This document shows, one piece after another, positions 47,901-60,518 of a stretch of DNA of 64,000 nucleotides (position 1 is its first letter; every line of letters begins with the position of its first letter). The stretch is from Terana coerulea (Eukaryota; Basidiomycota; Agaricomycetes; Polyporales; Phanerochaetaceae). The position numbers were made by a program, and so were the translations under genes. Where the stretch lies: contig JAKOGH010000248.1 of assembly GCA_024811115.1 (NCBI GenBank), positions 17,339 to 81,338 of the forward strand, written 5' to 3'. A model generated the notes under the pieces. The model saw only the letters and a list, made by a program, of their open reading frames with translations. It was not told the DNA's origin and did no database searches.

Positions 47901-50900
47901 GACATCCCGACTTTCCCTCGTCACGTCGATTTGTCGTCGTTGCCTGCAGGAACCATCCGCCCAGCAAAGAAGCGGTCGGGACACGCACTGTAAAGTGCCC
48001 CTGGTCAGCGACTGCATCGCCTCCAGGGTTCTGCGCACACACCTTGTCCCGGTAACGCGGCGGCTGACTGAGATCCTCTGTGCCTCAGGCTGTGGATGGC
48101 TGTGAAGGAAAATCCGTCCACTGTGGTGCGCTAGAACGCTACGCCGCGCCGCCTTCCGCTCCAAGTTCTCCGTGCGGCAAGGCCTGGGCCGCGCCAGTAG
48201 GCTCAGCCGCCCCCAGCTTCCACTGCAATTCCTCGGCTTTGGCGGACTAACGTTGCCTTCTCGCTGTGGACGGCGGTGGACACGATGTAAGTGGCGTGGA
48301 GTTCGAAGCGAGCCGACGTATTCAGCGGGTGCGTGTGCGGCTCAGGCTGATCGCGGTCCCAGCCGCGCCTTCTCGCACCATGGTCGTTCTAGGCATGGCG
48401 CGCGAAGTCGGCCAACCAGGAGGACCGACTGGGCAGCGTCGCTCGCCAGCGACAACGTTCGAGGCTAGTCCCAGCGGGCGTTTTGCGCCTGGAACGCCGC
48501 AGATCGCTCGTAAGCGGCTCGGCCTCTTCCTGAATTTCATGCCCAACGCGCAACAAGGGCACACCCTGCGGGGTTCATGTGAGCTCCAAGTGCCTGTCCG
48601 CCGCATCAAAACCATGTGGACGTACGACAAATGGCCCGCGAAGACAGCGGGCGAGCTCGCGACGGGTTTTCACCGCTAAATGCTTCAGGAGCTGAGCGAG
48701 AGCGTGCGTCCCTCGCGCAGTGAACGCTGCCCCTGCGACGCAGCTCGGGTGGGAGGTGTCGACCGCGCTGCCGTACGCAGACCGCCGTTCTGCTGCAGCC
48801 GCAGGCATGCGCAAGACAAATACGAACCAGGAAGCGATCACAGCCCGCGCAGGAGGTCTGCAAGCGCTGCTCCGCCACCATCGCAGAGCGTCGCCGAAAG
48901 GGTGATCGAAAGGGGCCGGGCACGAATTTATCACGTCCATGCCAGGTGATCCGTCCCTTCGGTAACCGAATAAGACTTTGCTATCGGTCGATCTGCCACA
49001 GCGCGGTCGCCATGCTCTTCCCCAGCGGGTCCTCGACACTCCCTCCCAGCCGCCGGAAGCAACCTCTCGCCCCACACAGTCTTCCGCGGCGGTCGGCTGC
49101 GCCCACGGAAGAAGCTGAAGTCGACGATGAGTCCAGCGGTTGGAGGGTGAGGAGGTGATAGGCAATGTGAACCTGGGCAGATAGTCGGTTATCGGGTGAG
49201 CCAATGGCGACTCGTCTCCCTATGCTAACTTGAATAAGGAACAATGTCAGATCACGCAGCCGTTTGAACGGGAAGACGCGCACCTCATGGACGGCCACGA
49301 CTCTATTGCCGTCGAATCTAAGCGGAACGAGAACCCCCACAAGGGCCCGCGAGGCGCGAAGCTCTGGGCGGATTGAAAAACGACGACACCGGCCTATTCA
49401 TTGGTGCGCAGGCGGCCGTTCCGTCTTCGCCCTCTTCCTCCAAGGCAGCCACGGAGATGACCAAGCGTGTTCGGCCGCGGTGCAAAGCGAACCGATCCGT
49501 TTCGCACGACGACTCATATGCGACGCTGCACGGACGATCGGGAACACTTGCCCCATCGTCTGATCCCATGGGTCCCCGCCGGAGGTTCACGTCGCTAAAT
49601 TAGCTTGTCGACAGCACCCCATCTCGTGGCATGACGGTTTGAGGGTACGTGGTAGCACCGTTTTGCCATAATTGTGTCGTTCCAGAGGCTAATGCACCCC
49701 GGAACACACAAGGCAGGCGACGTTATCACCCACGTCGTGTCCAACCATGATGGGTTCTGCCAACGACAACGCGTGATTGGACCCTAGACGGAGAGCGCGG
49801 ATGAGGCACTTCTGATAAGAATGGCGTGGCGGACGCACCGACGCCACTTACTCTGTCCCTCGCCACGAGTTGTCCCGGCGGAATATGACGACGTGCGGCC
49901 GCTCGCGATGATGTGCAGACGTCGGTAGGCACTCTGGCTGGGCGACTCTGTGCGGCTTCGATCAGTCAGCCAGGACCGCGGCGTCATTGCAAGCGCAGAG
50001 GTTCGTGAACCAGAGGTCCGTGCGCTATCGCTTTGGAGCGCACTGCGGAAAGGTGTCGACGCTGGGGACAGCCGTGTTAACGGTGAGGTAAGTCTAACCA
50101 CGGTGTCAGCTCGTGTGGAAGTTTAACTGACGGAGAGGCCAGATAACATACGTAACTGGGGTCATGAGCAGTCTCGGAACGCAGCAGGAGGCTTCTGCTT
50201 TAGCCTTCCCGTGTGACGTCGCTCGATGCTAAACTGTGTTTGCTGCGGGTCTCGTCAGCGGTCCGCAAGCGAGTTCTCTGTCATCCAGAAGGCAAGTGGG
50301 ATATGGAACGCACATACTTATCGGTCGCTTTCTGCGTAACTGACAGAGGATAGGCTCAACCTCGAAGGTTTGTGAAACATGAAACCTGTTCTTCAGATGT
50401 GTTGAAGACGACATGTGAGCGTGCACTTTCAAGCCATTGAATCGACACTCACCAAATGCAACGAATCCAGGTCCACTGCGTTTGCACGCGGGGGACTGGT
50501 CCACCGCAACGATGCAGTACCAAGTTACCGCGACGGTGTGACGCACGCAACTTTGGCCATGCACGAATTGTGAACGGAGCCCGCCGTACGACCAGTGGGA
50601 CTGGTAGTGGCAGCAAGTTGAAGAGTTGGGCTCGCCTGAAGGAGAGTCGTCGAACGTCAACATGGGGCGCCACGAAGGAGTAGCCACCGTGGATCCACTG
50701 TGGGCGTCTGCCCAGTTCATCTCGGGTTGCTCCAAAGGAGGTGAGGTCATTATTACAAGTACTGTTTACATACCACCATGGGTAGCAGATGCGAAAATTT
50801 GCCTTGCATCCACGTCTCGTTCAACGCTCCTTGCTTCACAACGACTCCGGAGCCTTCGACACCCAAGGGTCTTCCTTGCTTGGTTACTGAGAGATCTTCT

Positions 50901-51515
50901 TTTCCCGGCTGCGAGCCTAGCCAGAGGACGTGGTATTCAGTGTCACCCAGCGAGTCTCAGTAGTGAGCGCAGCACCGTAGACGATAAAGCACAGATTGTT
51001 TGCACGAGCGGCCTCAGGCTGAGTCCCTGGCAAACCAGCTCGAAGCCCTCTGGCGCCAGCTTCCCGGTCGGACCGGACCCGACTTCGGAGCTGATGCGCC
51101 TGATGCGCCATCACAGCTCAAAACCTTAACGCCAGCTTCTCCAAAGCTCGTGCAGTGTGCAGTTGACACTCTCCCCCGATCTATGCTTCCAAGTTACATT
51201 CTTCCAAAGCGTCGACGCTTGGCTCTGACGGAAGGCTGACTCTGGGTACTCATGAATGCCCTATCTTTCTAGGCGACTAGCCTGTTGAACTCGGAAAGAC
51301 GGTCCCAACTCAAATGTCTAACGGTGTCGTTGATGCGCCCATGCTCAGACTCGTGTTACCAGGAACGAATACACCCACACTACTCATGCAGCGGCACACA
51401 CAATGAGTACAGCCTCAGACTCGTGCTCCCGACTGCCCGAAAGAGATGTGCACGTATGATGGTCAACCGTTGGCGTCGAAGTATCATGTTGGGACCCAAC
51501 ATAGCATGATGTGAG
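44972..51515. other. 6.5 kb GC-rich stretch without a supported gene
   Basis: Many overlapping frames exist on both strands (for example 47020-47502, 48575-49204, 50229-50750), but none shows a domain, membrane or signal segment, or consistent splice sites. The most coding-like patch is plus 49203-49376, which reads GDSSPYANLNKEQCQITQPF then EREDAHLMDGHDSIAVESKR before a stop. It could be an exon of a decayed gene. No transposon ends were spotted here. Confidence 0.4.
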
Positions 51516-51715
51516 TGCTGGTAGCTAAGTACCTCCACCTCATTCTCCTTCCTCCCGTTTTACTTTTCCCCGAGCCGACGTACTTTGCGTACTATACTTC
51601 CACTCTTTTCCACCCTTCATTTGTTCTCCTTCCGTCGTTGGCGTGCAGAGGTGTCAGCACGTTCTCGATCCATGCCCTTAGTCTTCCACATTACCGACCA
51701 GAACATCTCTCACGC

Positions 51716-53157
51716 ATGAACTTCACGCTAGACGACACAGCCTCACAACTCGACTACTCTATCGGTGGATGGTCGAGTCAAGATGACGACCGGTTCTTTG
51801 AAGGGACCTACCATGCTGCAACATTCACTACGACTACGGACCGCCCTACGCTGAATATGTCAATAGATGGATCGGCAGTGTACATCTTTGGGTCGAAGGG
51901 CCCGAGTCATGTACGCCTGCTATTGACCTTTTCCTCTCGAATGACACTGACTTCCTCGCAGGGGAGCTACCAGGTTCAGTGCGACAATGTCGTCAACATC
52001 GCGCTATCCGCCAACGCTTCAGAAATACAATTTCAACAGCTTCTATTCAGTTATACCTTCAGCACCTCTATTCCGCCACCTCATTTTGTCTCGTTGACGG
52101 CTATCCTAACCGCTGAAGCTTCATGGTTGGACGTGGACTTTGTGACAATTGCTGGGATCGGGACGTCTTCGTGAGTTTGTTTTCGTCACTCAGACGTAAT
52201 GACAGCATCACTAACTGCGTGTAATCCAAGGGACACCTCCACATCACTATCTTTCGCGAGTCTTGTGATGCCTCCTTGGTCTACCAGGTGAATGCCTGCA
52301 TTCTTGCATACGCACCGAACTCAAGCTAACAAGACGACTCGGAACCAGCCCACCTAACGTTTCACCAAGCCCAACTGACGTTTCGTCATCTTCTTCACCT
52401 GCGGAGAAAGCGGCTGTTCCCTCGTAGGTCTAGCCAACACTTTACTGCATGCATGCGCACTGATATTACTGTTGTCATCAGTTCCACCTCTCAAAGCGGC
52501 AAATCGCATACAGCCGCAGAGGTGCTGTCCATACTGTTCGGAACGATCATCGCCGTGGTACTTCTCCTATTTCTCATCTATTTCCTCCTGCGGCGACGCT
52601 ATGATGCCAAACGGGCAAGGGAACATTCTTTCCGCATGGGCAAGGCTTCGGATGCCAGCGCGGAGAAGCAGTATGTCATCGGCGTGCCGACCAACTTCGT
52701 ACACGAGCGACATGGCGGCGACTCGACACCCGGAACCAGCTACGCATCGTCACAACAAAACCTCCTGACGGGGGACGTGAACGGCAGTTGGACCGCTCTC
52801 ACCTCCACCGCGCCGTCTGGCTCTGTGGCACCGATGATGTCTACAGATTTCGTCGACGGCTCGCTGCCTGAGCCACCCTGTAGTCCTGGGTTCGGAAGTT
52901 TGGCGAGCAGCATGACCCTGACGTCCGCAACGTCGAGCGGCACAGGGAAAAGCTCAGAGCATTCGAATAAGAAGGCGCTGCTGGTGATCCCGGCGCATAT
53001 TGGCGAGGAGGAGCATACCGAGGCCGCCGCGTCGTCTCGAGGGCCGAAACCATTCGCATTCTTGAGCCAAGCCCCGTCATCGTTCCACCTGGGGATGCTC
53101 AGGAGAGCGAGCAAAGGAGACGCGGATTCGCTGAAGACGGACTTTCTGCAGGTTTGA
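51716..53157 (+). CDS. Single-pass membrane protein with extracellular beta-type domain
   Basis: Five exons: 51716-51910, 51962-52170, 52231-52287, 52349-52423 and 52482-53157, phases consistent, 403 aa. The ectodomain (MNFTLDDTASQLDYSIGGWS... DGSAVYIFGSKGPSHGSYQV) has the layout of a family very common in mushrooms, with a beta-sandwich-like ectodomain resembling galactose-binding folds. A Ser/Thr/Pro-rich stalk follows, then one membrane helix (LSILFGTIIAVVLLLFLIYF), an RRRYDAKR stop-transfer and a roughly 200-residue Ser-rich cytosolic tail. It is probably a cell-surface or sensor protein of unknown ligand. No signal peptide follows the start at 51716. An in-frame upstream ATG at 51515 adds a hydrophobic leader (YLHLILLPPVLLF), but that stretch also looks like a CT-rich 5' UTR. 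Confidence 0.8.
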
Positions 53158-54248
53158 GTGAAGTTTCAATGGGGTTCCGCTTTTGAGGACTTTCGGGAGT
53201 GAAGCGTCTGCGCAGGTTGAGAAGCGTTGTCTATGTTTATGTGTTTCTCGGGAAAGGGTGAAACCTCGGTATCGAACACTTTTTGTACCTCACCTGATGT
53301 TATGCGACTTTGGACTTTTTGACTCCTATTTTCCGTACGCAGTACCTATTCTCGCCTTGTTTCCCCTGCAGGTTTGCAAATGAATCTCTCTCCAGATAAC
53401 TGACCCGTCCATTTACATCAGCTGCTCTCTTGGCCTGCTGGCTAGGCTTCCATTCGGCAACTGTATGGTCTTGTGAGACAGTATCATCTCGAGCTGCCAA
53501 CAGACGGTTTCCAGTCCTGATTATGATTAATGGTACGCTGATATAGATACATACATCATAAACTTGAGCCATACTCACGATGGCCTTGATTATCAGCCCA
53601 GCGGGAACACGGCACAAGTGTCGGGGGATAACGCTCTCCTTTAGCTCCGAACCAACGCTTACCTTGCACTCCGTACCATTATTGACACGGCAAACTGGTA
53701 TATTCTATGGCGCCGTTCCACGACCGTGACTGCGACTAACTCCTCAGCGGCGTACTTCGCGTAGGAGGAAGATGCCGCGTTGGTTAGTGGTTCCGAGGTC
53801 GAAGCATCTCTCGTAAGTGCATGGGTAAACGCTTCACTTGAAATCAATCATAACGATGGCTTTCATCTAGAATTGATCACTTGCAGGCTGCAGACAGCCC
53901 TCCCAATCCTTCCACATATCTGCTAGCGATCGGACCAGCTTGATATCAGCCTACAATATTATTACAAGCATAACATCATGCAAGTGAGGTCCCAGCTCCA
54001 GGTACTCACTGGTTCATATTTGACTGCAGCTGGAATTGTGCTCCAAGCTTTGCGATGGTAGCAGGCTTGGCTTGTTCTGTGCATTGCCAATGCGCGGGTC
54101 TACGCATTTAAATAGGTGTGTGAGGGGAGCTTCCTCGCCATACCCGCTTGCTGACCCATTACTGTGCTTCAACACTACCAGACTCGAGGATACATTACGA
54201 CCGACCCCCTACAACCCGCCGTTCAAGTCAATTGGGAGTGTCAGCGCT
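53158..54248. other. Spacer between two membrane-protein genes
   Basis: No gene is supported. It should include the 3' UTR of the first membrane protein and the promoter of the second. A minus-strand 62-codon frame (53847-53659) is unconvincing. Confidence 0.45.
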
Positions 54249-56288
54249 ATGAAATCCACCACACGTTGGCTTCCACGATTGTTGGAGGCTTCACTTCTGC
54301 TCTTCATAGGGTTCTACTGGACAAGCTCTGCAGTCGTCACCGCAGGCGCAAGCAACGTCTCGATGGTACCACAGGTGAGACTTTCGCAGTAAGCCAGACC
54401 ACCGCCGATTCACCGTACTCTCGCAGGGATTCATGTTTAAATGGCCGCCATACACACCATTACCCATCCCAACCACTGGTATGTCATCCATAACTCTGGT
54501 TGTCATTGTTGGGTCGCTTAAATACTCTGTAGCACAATGTGACTCGATCAACATTATTTGGGAGCGCGGTAATATCAATGAGTGCGCATTTCTTTCTTTG
54601 CGCACTGCCGTCTCAAAGCTCACTTGCGCTACGATAGTTCTGCGCCTAGCCCCACAGCGCCTTATGTACTACAAGTCTACACATCGTACGTATGATACGA
54701 TTAAATGAAACACACGACGTTAACTCCTAATCAGGACATTCGTCGTCCCATTGATTATCCCAGCGGGAAGCGGCGAATCTTTGGTAAGTGTCCTCTCAGG
54801 CCTCGTGTCTGCTCAACTGGCTGGCATGCAAAAAGCTCAGCGCTTTTATTTAGAGCTGGCCAGTGCCCTTCATCCCTGGCACACAGTACCAAGTTTGCAT
54901 GGTAAACGATCTTCATGGACGATATGGCAGTATGAGCTCACGCTTTGACAGTTTGACAGCGCCGGTATCACGGGTGGATGCCAGGCTATCTATACAGTGA
55001 TTCCGGCGGTGAATTGGACCCTCGATAATCCTCCGTCGTGCAGGAACTTGACCTATCCTCAGCCGTGGCAGGTACTCGGTGTCGAAACAAGCCAAGAAGT
55101 GGGCAGCTGGTCGCAATCATGGCTGGATTAATCAGGTACGTTAGTTTCTTTTTCCTTCTTACTCGGTCGCAGGGATGCTCACTTGGGTGCGTAGTGCACG
55201 GATATCTCTCTGAAACCGACGAATGGCACCCCACCGTACACAATGACCGTGAGCGTATCTGCACCCTGACCAACGTCCGTGGACTCAGTCTACGATTAGA
55301 TTGCGCCTACTTTACGTCCGCCGTTCAATATCACATCAGATACAACGGATGCTATGAATTGGACAGTAAACTTGGTACGTCCTTTCTGTGTTTCTTGCAC
55401 AATGCCTCGCTGACTCGGAGGGTATCCGTTTAGTCGTGGGGCATGCCATTTTTCATTTCACTCGCTGACTCCTCGGGCTTGACATGGTCTCAAGGACCGT
55501 TGCACAGCGGTCAAGGAGCCAGTAGCGAGTGCTTGTCAGTCGGCGATGTCTCGTACGTTTCACTTTTTTCCCTCCGCAGACACATCCTGACAATCGCTTG
55601 GTAGTGGTGCAATCACAGCTCCTCCGCCCACCGCTCATAAGCAAATCCAGCCTTGGGTTCCCGGCGTTTCAGCACTTGGCGGTCTACTCGCCGGGTTGGG
55701 TATGGCTGCGTTGTATCTATTGTACCAACGACGCAGGAGGGATACCCCGCGTATAGTGGAGCCATTATCTACTCGTCCTACGACGCAGCACTATTTCGAT
55801 CTCCCGTCTCCGCCAATGTGAGTCCTACCTGAGTTCTATTCACGATGTCAAGACCGACCTGCAGCTTTGTCAGCGCACGAACGCACAACCATGTTGATCC
55901 TTACATACTCCCATCGACTCCCGGAGCGATCGGGGATTATCCCAAACGGCCCGTCGCTCTGGCCCACATCGATTCAACCCGGAGCGCCGCCTATAACGGA
56001 CTTGCGGCACGGTCTTCCTATGGAGGGGCATCTCTCCAGGTCGCGTCGCCCGAGTCGCGATACGCTGAGAGCAACGAGGGCTCACGACCGTATCTCATCC
56101 ATGAGGATGGGGGCGTCCGCCTGCCGCGTCGCCTACCACCGAGGCTATCGGACCTACTGAGCTTCCTCCTCGATACGTCACACCCCGCCAGGCGAATTTT
56201 CCTCTCGACCGCTCCGCAGATATCGCAGCGACTATTGAGCGGCCTCCGAATACGCAGGAGCGGTGTCACGGTGCGGTACCGCCGCTGA
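54249..56288 (+). CDS. Possible second single-pass membrane protein, exons uncertain
   Basis: First exons are clear: 54249-54374 (signal-peptide-like LLEASLLLFIGFYWTSSAVV), 54427-54478 and 54533-54568 (QCDSINIIWER). The QC-x-W start is typical of mushroom membrane proteins whose ectodomain follows this motif. Further recognisable pieces are RLAPQRLMYYKSTH, FVVPLIIPAGSGES, and GGCQAIYTVIPAVNWTLDNP. A membrane helix with basic stop (VSALGGLLAGLGMAALYLLY then QRRRRD) lies at about 55648-55730, and the tail contains YLIHEDGG near 56090 and ends at 56288. One junction near 54667-54725 is out of phase by a base in my reading, so either I have misplaced an intron or the gene is damaged. Confidence 0.5.
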
Positions 56289-56687
56289 GGGCCGAGCCAC
56301 GCAGGAGTGTCTGGGAATAGTTGACAAACAGGATTATTTTGGCTGCAGCCTGCCGCGTCCTTCTAAATCCCCATAACGCGCCCACTGATTAGTCCTTTTA
56401 CACATCCAATTCGTCCATTATCCTCTCGCGTGGCGTGGCAGATTTGCATGAATATGTACAGTAACATAGCGAAGCTGCAGAGTCGCACTCAAAGCATCGT
56501 GTATATATCCCCGTCGAATCGAGGGAGCAATGAATTGGCTGAACCTGCGAAAAGCTACAACAACATCCTAAAGAAATAATAATACAGTATGGCACAAACA
56601 CACTTTTGCTGTGAGGGAGCTCGATCTTATGCAACACAACCCAATTTCTTGCGCATCCGCCCGCCCTTTCCGTCCGCGTGCGGCCAC
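56289..56687. other. Convergent 3' region
   Basis: 400 bp between the ends of the membrane-protein gene and the MFS transporter. AT-richer than its surroundings, with nothing coding; most likely two 3' UTRs. Confidence 0.55.
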
Positions 56688-59116
56688 CTACATCACGTCC
56701 GTCTCCCGCGTGTCGGGCAGCCACAGCGCACACAGTGTGCAGACGAACACGCCGCCGCCCGCGAGGTAGAGCACGCCGGTGCTGCCTTCGAGGTGCGCCG
56801 CGATCAACGGCGCAATGATGCTGCTCAGCCGGCCCCAGAAGGACGCGAGGCCGCACGCGGAGCCGCGGATCGCAGCCGGGAACGCCTCGGGCGTCCAGCC
56901 GTACAGCACCGCGTTGAAGGTCGACTGGACTGCACAGTGTCGGTGGACGACAAGTCAGTAACGGTAGAGCATGAAGAGGGGACGTGGCGCACAGAAGTAC
57001 TCCATCGCGTTGAAGCCGACGCTCGCGGCCGGCGTCGTGATCGTCGCATACAGGAACAGACTCGCGCCCATGAGCGCAGACGAGAAGACCATGGCCCACT
57101 TGCGCCCGAACCGCGGGATCTCGATCAGCACGGTGCCGAGCAGAACGCCGGGAATGCCGACGACGGCGATGATGATACTGCGTACAATAGTGAGTCAAAG
57201 AGCGTAGGCAAGGATGGTGTTCGCAAACGTACTAGTTCCTGTACGTGTCGAAGGTAGACTCGTTCGCCGCTGCTCCACGATCCGCGAGGAACTTGGGCAA
57301 GAAGTTTCCAGCAATAACGAACCCCCTGCGTAGCACATCAGTTAGCGGTATACCCTTGAATGCGACACGTTGTAGCACGTTAGCACGTACCAGTAGTCCG
57401 CCGCGTAGCACAACCACGTCAGCAACGTCAAGCGCACCATGTACGGCGTGTCGAATAGGCCTGTCAAGTGTTTGCTCTCCTTCTTCGCCTTGACACTCAT
57501 ACGACTGAGCCGGCTGCCACGCATGGGCTCGACCTTTTCGATGTCTGCGTCCGTCGTCATGCGGCTCGAGCCTACCTGGCTCCCTCCGGTGGTGGCAACG
57601 ACGGTAACATCAGCCTCGCCTTCCGTTGCGTCCTTTTGTGCGTCGCTTTCCGGCTCGCCGAGGCTGATCCTGGACTGCCGCGCCTTGTGGAGTGCGAACA
57701 GGCGGTCGACCTCCTCGAGGTCGCTCTCCTTGATCCCACAAAGGTGTTCAACGCCGTTGACGCGGGCGACGGCGCGCACGACGGCCACGGCCTCGGCGTC
57801 GCGGCCCTTGGTGACGAGGAACTTCGGGCTCTCGTGGAAGGTAAAGAGGAAGAAGCGCGCGAAGAACGCAGCGAAGGAGAGTCCACCGATGGTGAAAAGG
57901 GCGTAGCGCCACCCGTAGTTGCTCGTCTTGGTGCAGCATGTTGCCGCGGAGGGCTGAATCGTTGAAGGGAGCAGCGAGCATGCGGGGAGGTCCACTTCGC
58001 AGGCAAACTGCGGGACTAGCGCCCAGGAAATGAGCGAGGTAATGACCACGCCTGCATGTGCCGTGAGCTTGTATGCGTGCGACTGTATAGTAAATCGTAT
58101 TCACCGATGGGCTGAAACACGGAGAGCGCGGCGAGCAGGTACCGCTTATCGTTCGGCAGGACTTCGAGGACGATCGTGGCATCGATAGGTATGTTTCCGC
58201 CCAAGCCGAATCCAACGAAGAAAACGATCGTGCAAAGTGCGGACCAGCTATCCAAGCCGCCGAGAATAATGCCTAAGACGAAGAAGTTTGCGTTCAATTC
58301 GGCCGGATGTGGTTAATTAGCGGAGACTTACCGAAGACTGCGACAATCCCAACTGTGAGATTGAATGCCCACCGCCTACCGATGATGTCGACGAGAAGGC
58401 CCCAGACGAATGCGCCAGCGGTGAGGCCGGCTGAGAAGACTGCGAGGAGCAAGAAAGCGTCAGCGAGGATGGACTGAGCTTCCGATACAAGGATATGGTC
58501 GCGTACCAGAGAAAATGTCACCATAGTCCTCATCTACAAGCAAACACGCGATCAGCCTGGAGTGGCACTACACAAATGACAAAAGAGACGTACCAGGCAC
58601 CCCAAGCTCTTGTTGTATGCGCGGTGTCACGAGGCTAAACGCTTGGGCCCACATGAGGTCGAGGGCGTAGCCGAAGCCGCAGAGGAGGAAGCTGGTTGGA
58701 GTAGCATGTAGGTCAGTTACGGATGAAGGGAGGCGAGGGGTTCAAAAAAGGACTTGTGTGGGAGGGAGCGGAGACTCGAAATACTCGGATACTCACATGC
58801 ACCATTGGTACTTGCCCATTCCTGTCTCCTCCAGAGCGCGGTTGATCAACGCGGTCTTCATCTCGACTGGCGTTTTTCCTTCGACGTCGTCGACCGCGTA
58901 CCCGATGCCTTCGCCTGCAACGTATCCGGGCAAGCCAGGCTCTGCAGCAAGTCGCGCGCCAGGGTCGAGGTCGGATGAGGTGCCCATTCCGTCAACGTCG
59001 TCTCGGTACTGCCCGGTAAAGGCGAGGTTGCCGGTGTCGGTGTCGGTGTCGGTGTCGGAAGGCGGGTGAGCAGAAGGGGGAAGGAGGATATAGTCGCGTA
59101 ATGAGCGCGAAGACAT
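56688..59116 (-). CDS. MFS transporter, sugar/SV2-like
   Basis: Nine exons on the minus strand: 59116-58797, 58691-58594, 58533-58507, 58439-58332, 58272-58105, 58051-57391, 57325-57233, 57177-56993 and 56929-56688. Every phase fits and gives 633 aa. Features: a cytosolic start with a DTDTDTDT run from a GGTGTC microsatellite (about 59032-59058), the ALEETGMGKYQW lead-in to helix 1, helix 2-3 motif WGLLVDIIGRRWAF, GFGLGGNIPIDATIVLEVLP, a long charged central loop (about residues 270-390), and the C-terminal TPEAFPAAIRGSACGLASFW. These are hallmarks of the SV2/sugar-porter-like branch of the MFS that includes fungal metabolite carriers. Substrate unknown. Exon 3 is only 27 nt. Confidence 0.93.
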
Positions 59117-60518
59117 CGTGTGGTTGATGTTTGTATGGAAATCCGAGGGTGTTATCTATCGAGAAGCTTTAGCGATCCTGGATGAATGTTCGGGCCCGGT
59201 GACCAGTGTTGAGGCGTCTGAGAGTGTTGTGGGGCGAGAGGAAGCACGGACGAGCCGGACGACGTTGGCGGGCCAGCGAGATGGTGGTGGTTCAAGAGAA
59301 AGTGGGCAGGGTGCTGGAGCAAGCTGGTGTGCATCTGCCTGCGGTGTCGCCTCGCCCGTTTGGTGTGTATGTTTTGGGCCGTGCTTGTCGAGCGAAGAGG
59401 GTCGTCGTCCGAGTCCGAAATGGGGTGCGGCAGGTCGCCGCAGGGCCTGGGAACGCCCGACGCATTTGGCACGAGCTGCCGCTTTCGTCCAGCGGTCCAG
59501 AGGTTTAGGTTTCTTCGTCGCCGCGTGTGGACGGGCGGCACGCGCCCTGGGAGGGACGGATCGACACTTGAGGGATTGGAGTGTCCAAATCGGGATGGCG
59601 GCGTACCGAAATGGGTCGAGAATTGCTCTCATCGCGGTGATGTCACCACCTCAGGCTGGGAGCTGTGGTCACGGTGGTCGCAGCACGAATCGTAACTCGG
59701 ACAGCGACGGTGGCAGCGTACAGAGTCGGACTCGAGGGACAAGAGCTAGCACATGTACATTGTATCAAGTTCGTAAGTGACACTGGAGGGTGGCGGTGAA
59801 CAGCCAGTGGGAAGTTTGCCGGTCCTAGATGGATGCTGGTCTTCCCATTTCCGCCGCACCGCGGTGTCTCTTCCCCATGCTGCGAACTCGCCAGGTACGG
59901 ATGGCGGACCATCGCAAGCAAGAGAACCCCGAAACGTTGTGCCTCCCCGGCAGCCTGGACAAGACAGCCGCACGACGTCGGCATTGCGTAAGCCCGAGTG
60001 ACGCCTTCTGAAGTGCCCACTTCAGAATTTGAAAGGAGCAACTTGGACGAGCGACGCACCAGTACGAAAGAAGCCCGCCATCCCTATCTCCTCCCGCCCA
60101 TGGCTCAGACGTGCGAAAGCGCTGACCCCTCAGCGCCCGCATCTATGCTCGTCAGTCGTGTCGATGCCAAGAGGCGTTGCTCATTCTCCGGGATGTATTT
60201 GCAACGTTCACTACGGGGCCGCGATGGATTGAGAGCATGTGGGAGAACTATGGGAGAAGACAGAAAGCGCGTCGACGCGTTCAGAAACTTGAGCATCACG
60301 TTTGATGGCAGACGCGTCGCGGAGTTCGAAGCCGGCTCGCGCCCGGTTTGCTCGCTTTGGCTTCTCACATCGAGAGTCTTCGACGCTCCGGTTATTCTGT
60401 CGCCCTCCATATCTCGATCTATACAACCACGGCATATTCGAAGACAAAGGCATCACAGGAATGCCCTGTATTACTATGATGCAGCTCTTCGTACGAGAAT
60501 GATACACCACCCTGCCAC
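59117..60518. other. Promoter side of the MFS gene, otherwise empty
   Basis: Overlapping GC-rich frames (plus 59118-59780 and 59998-60570, minus 60059-59643) show no domain and are probably chance. The promoter of the MFS transporter lies at the left end. This is the last ordinary DNA before the subtelomeric repeats. Confidence 0.45.

Noticed and set aside
46800..49204. Several 160-220-codon ORFs on both strands
   Set aside because: Overlapping in up to five frames, biased composition, no conserved motif; treated as chance in GC-rich DNA.
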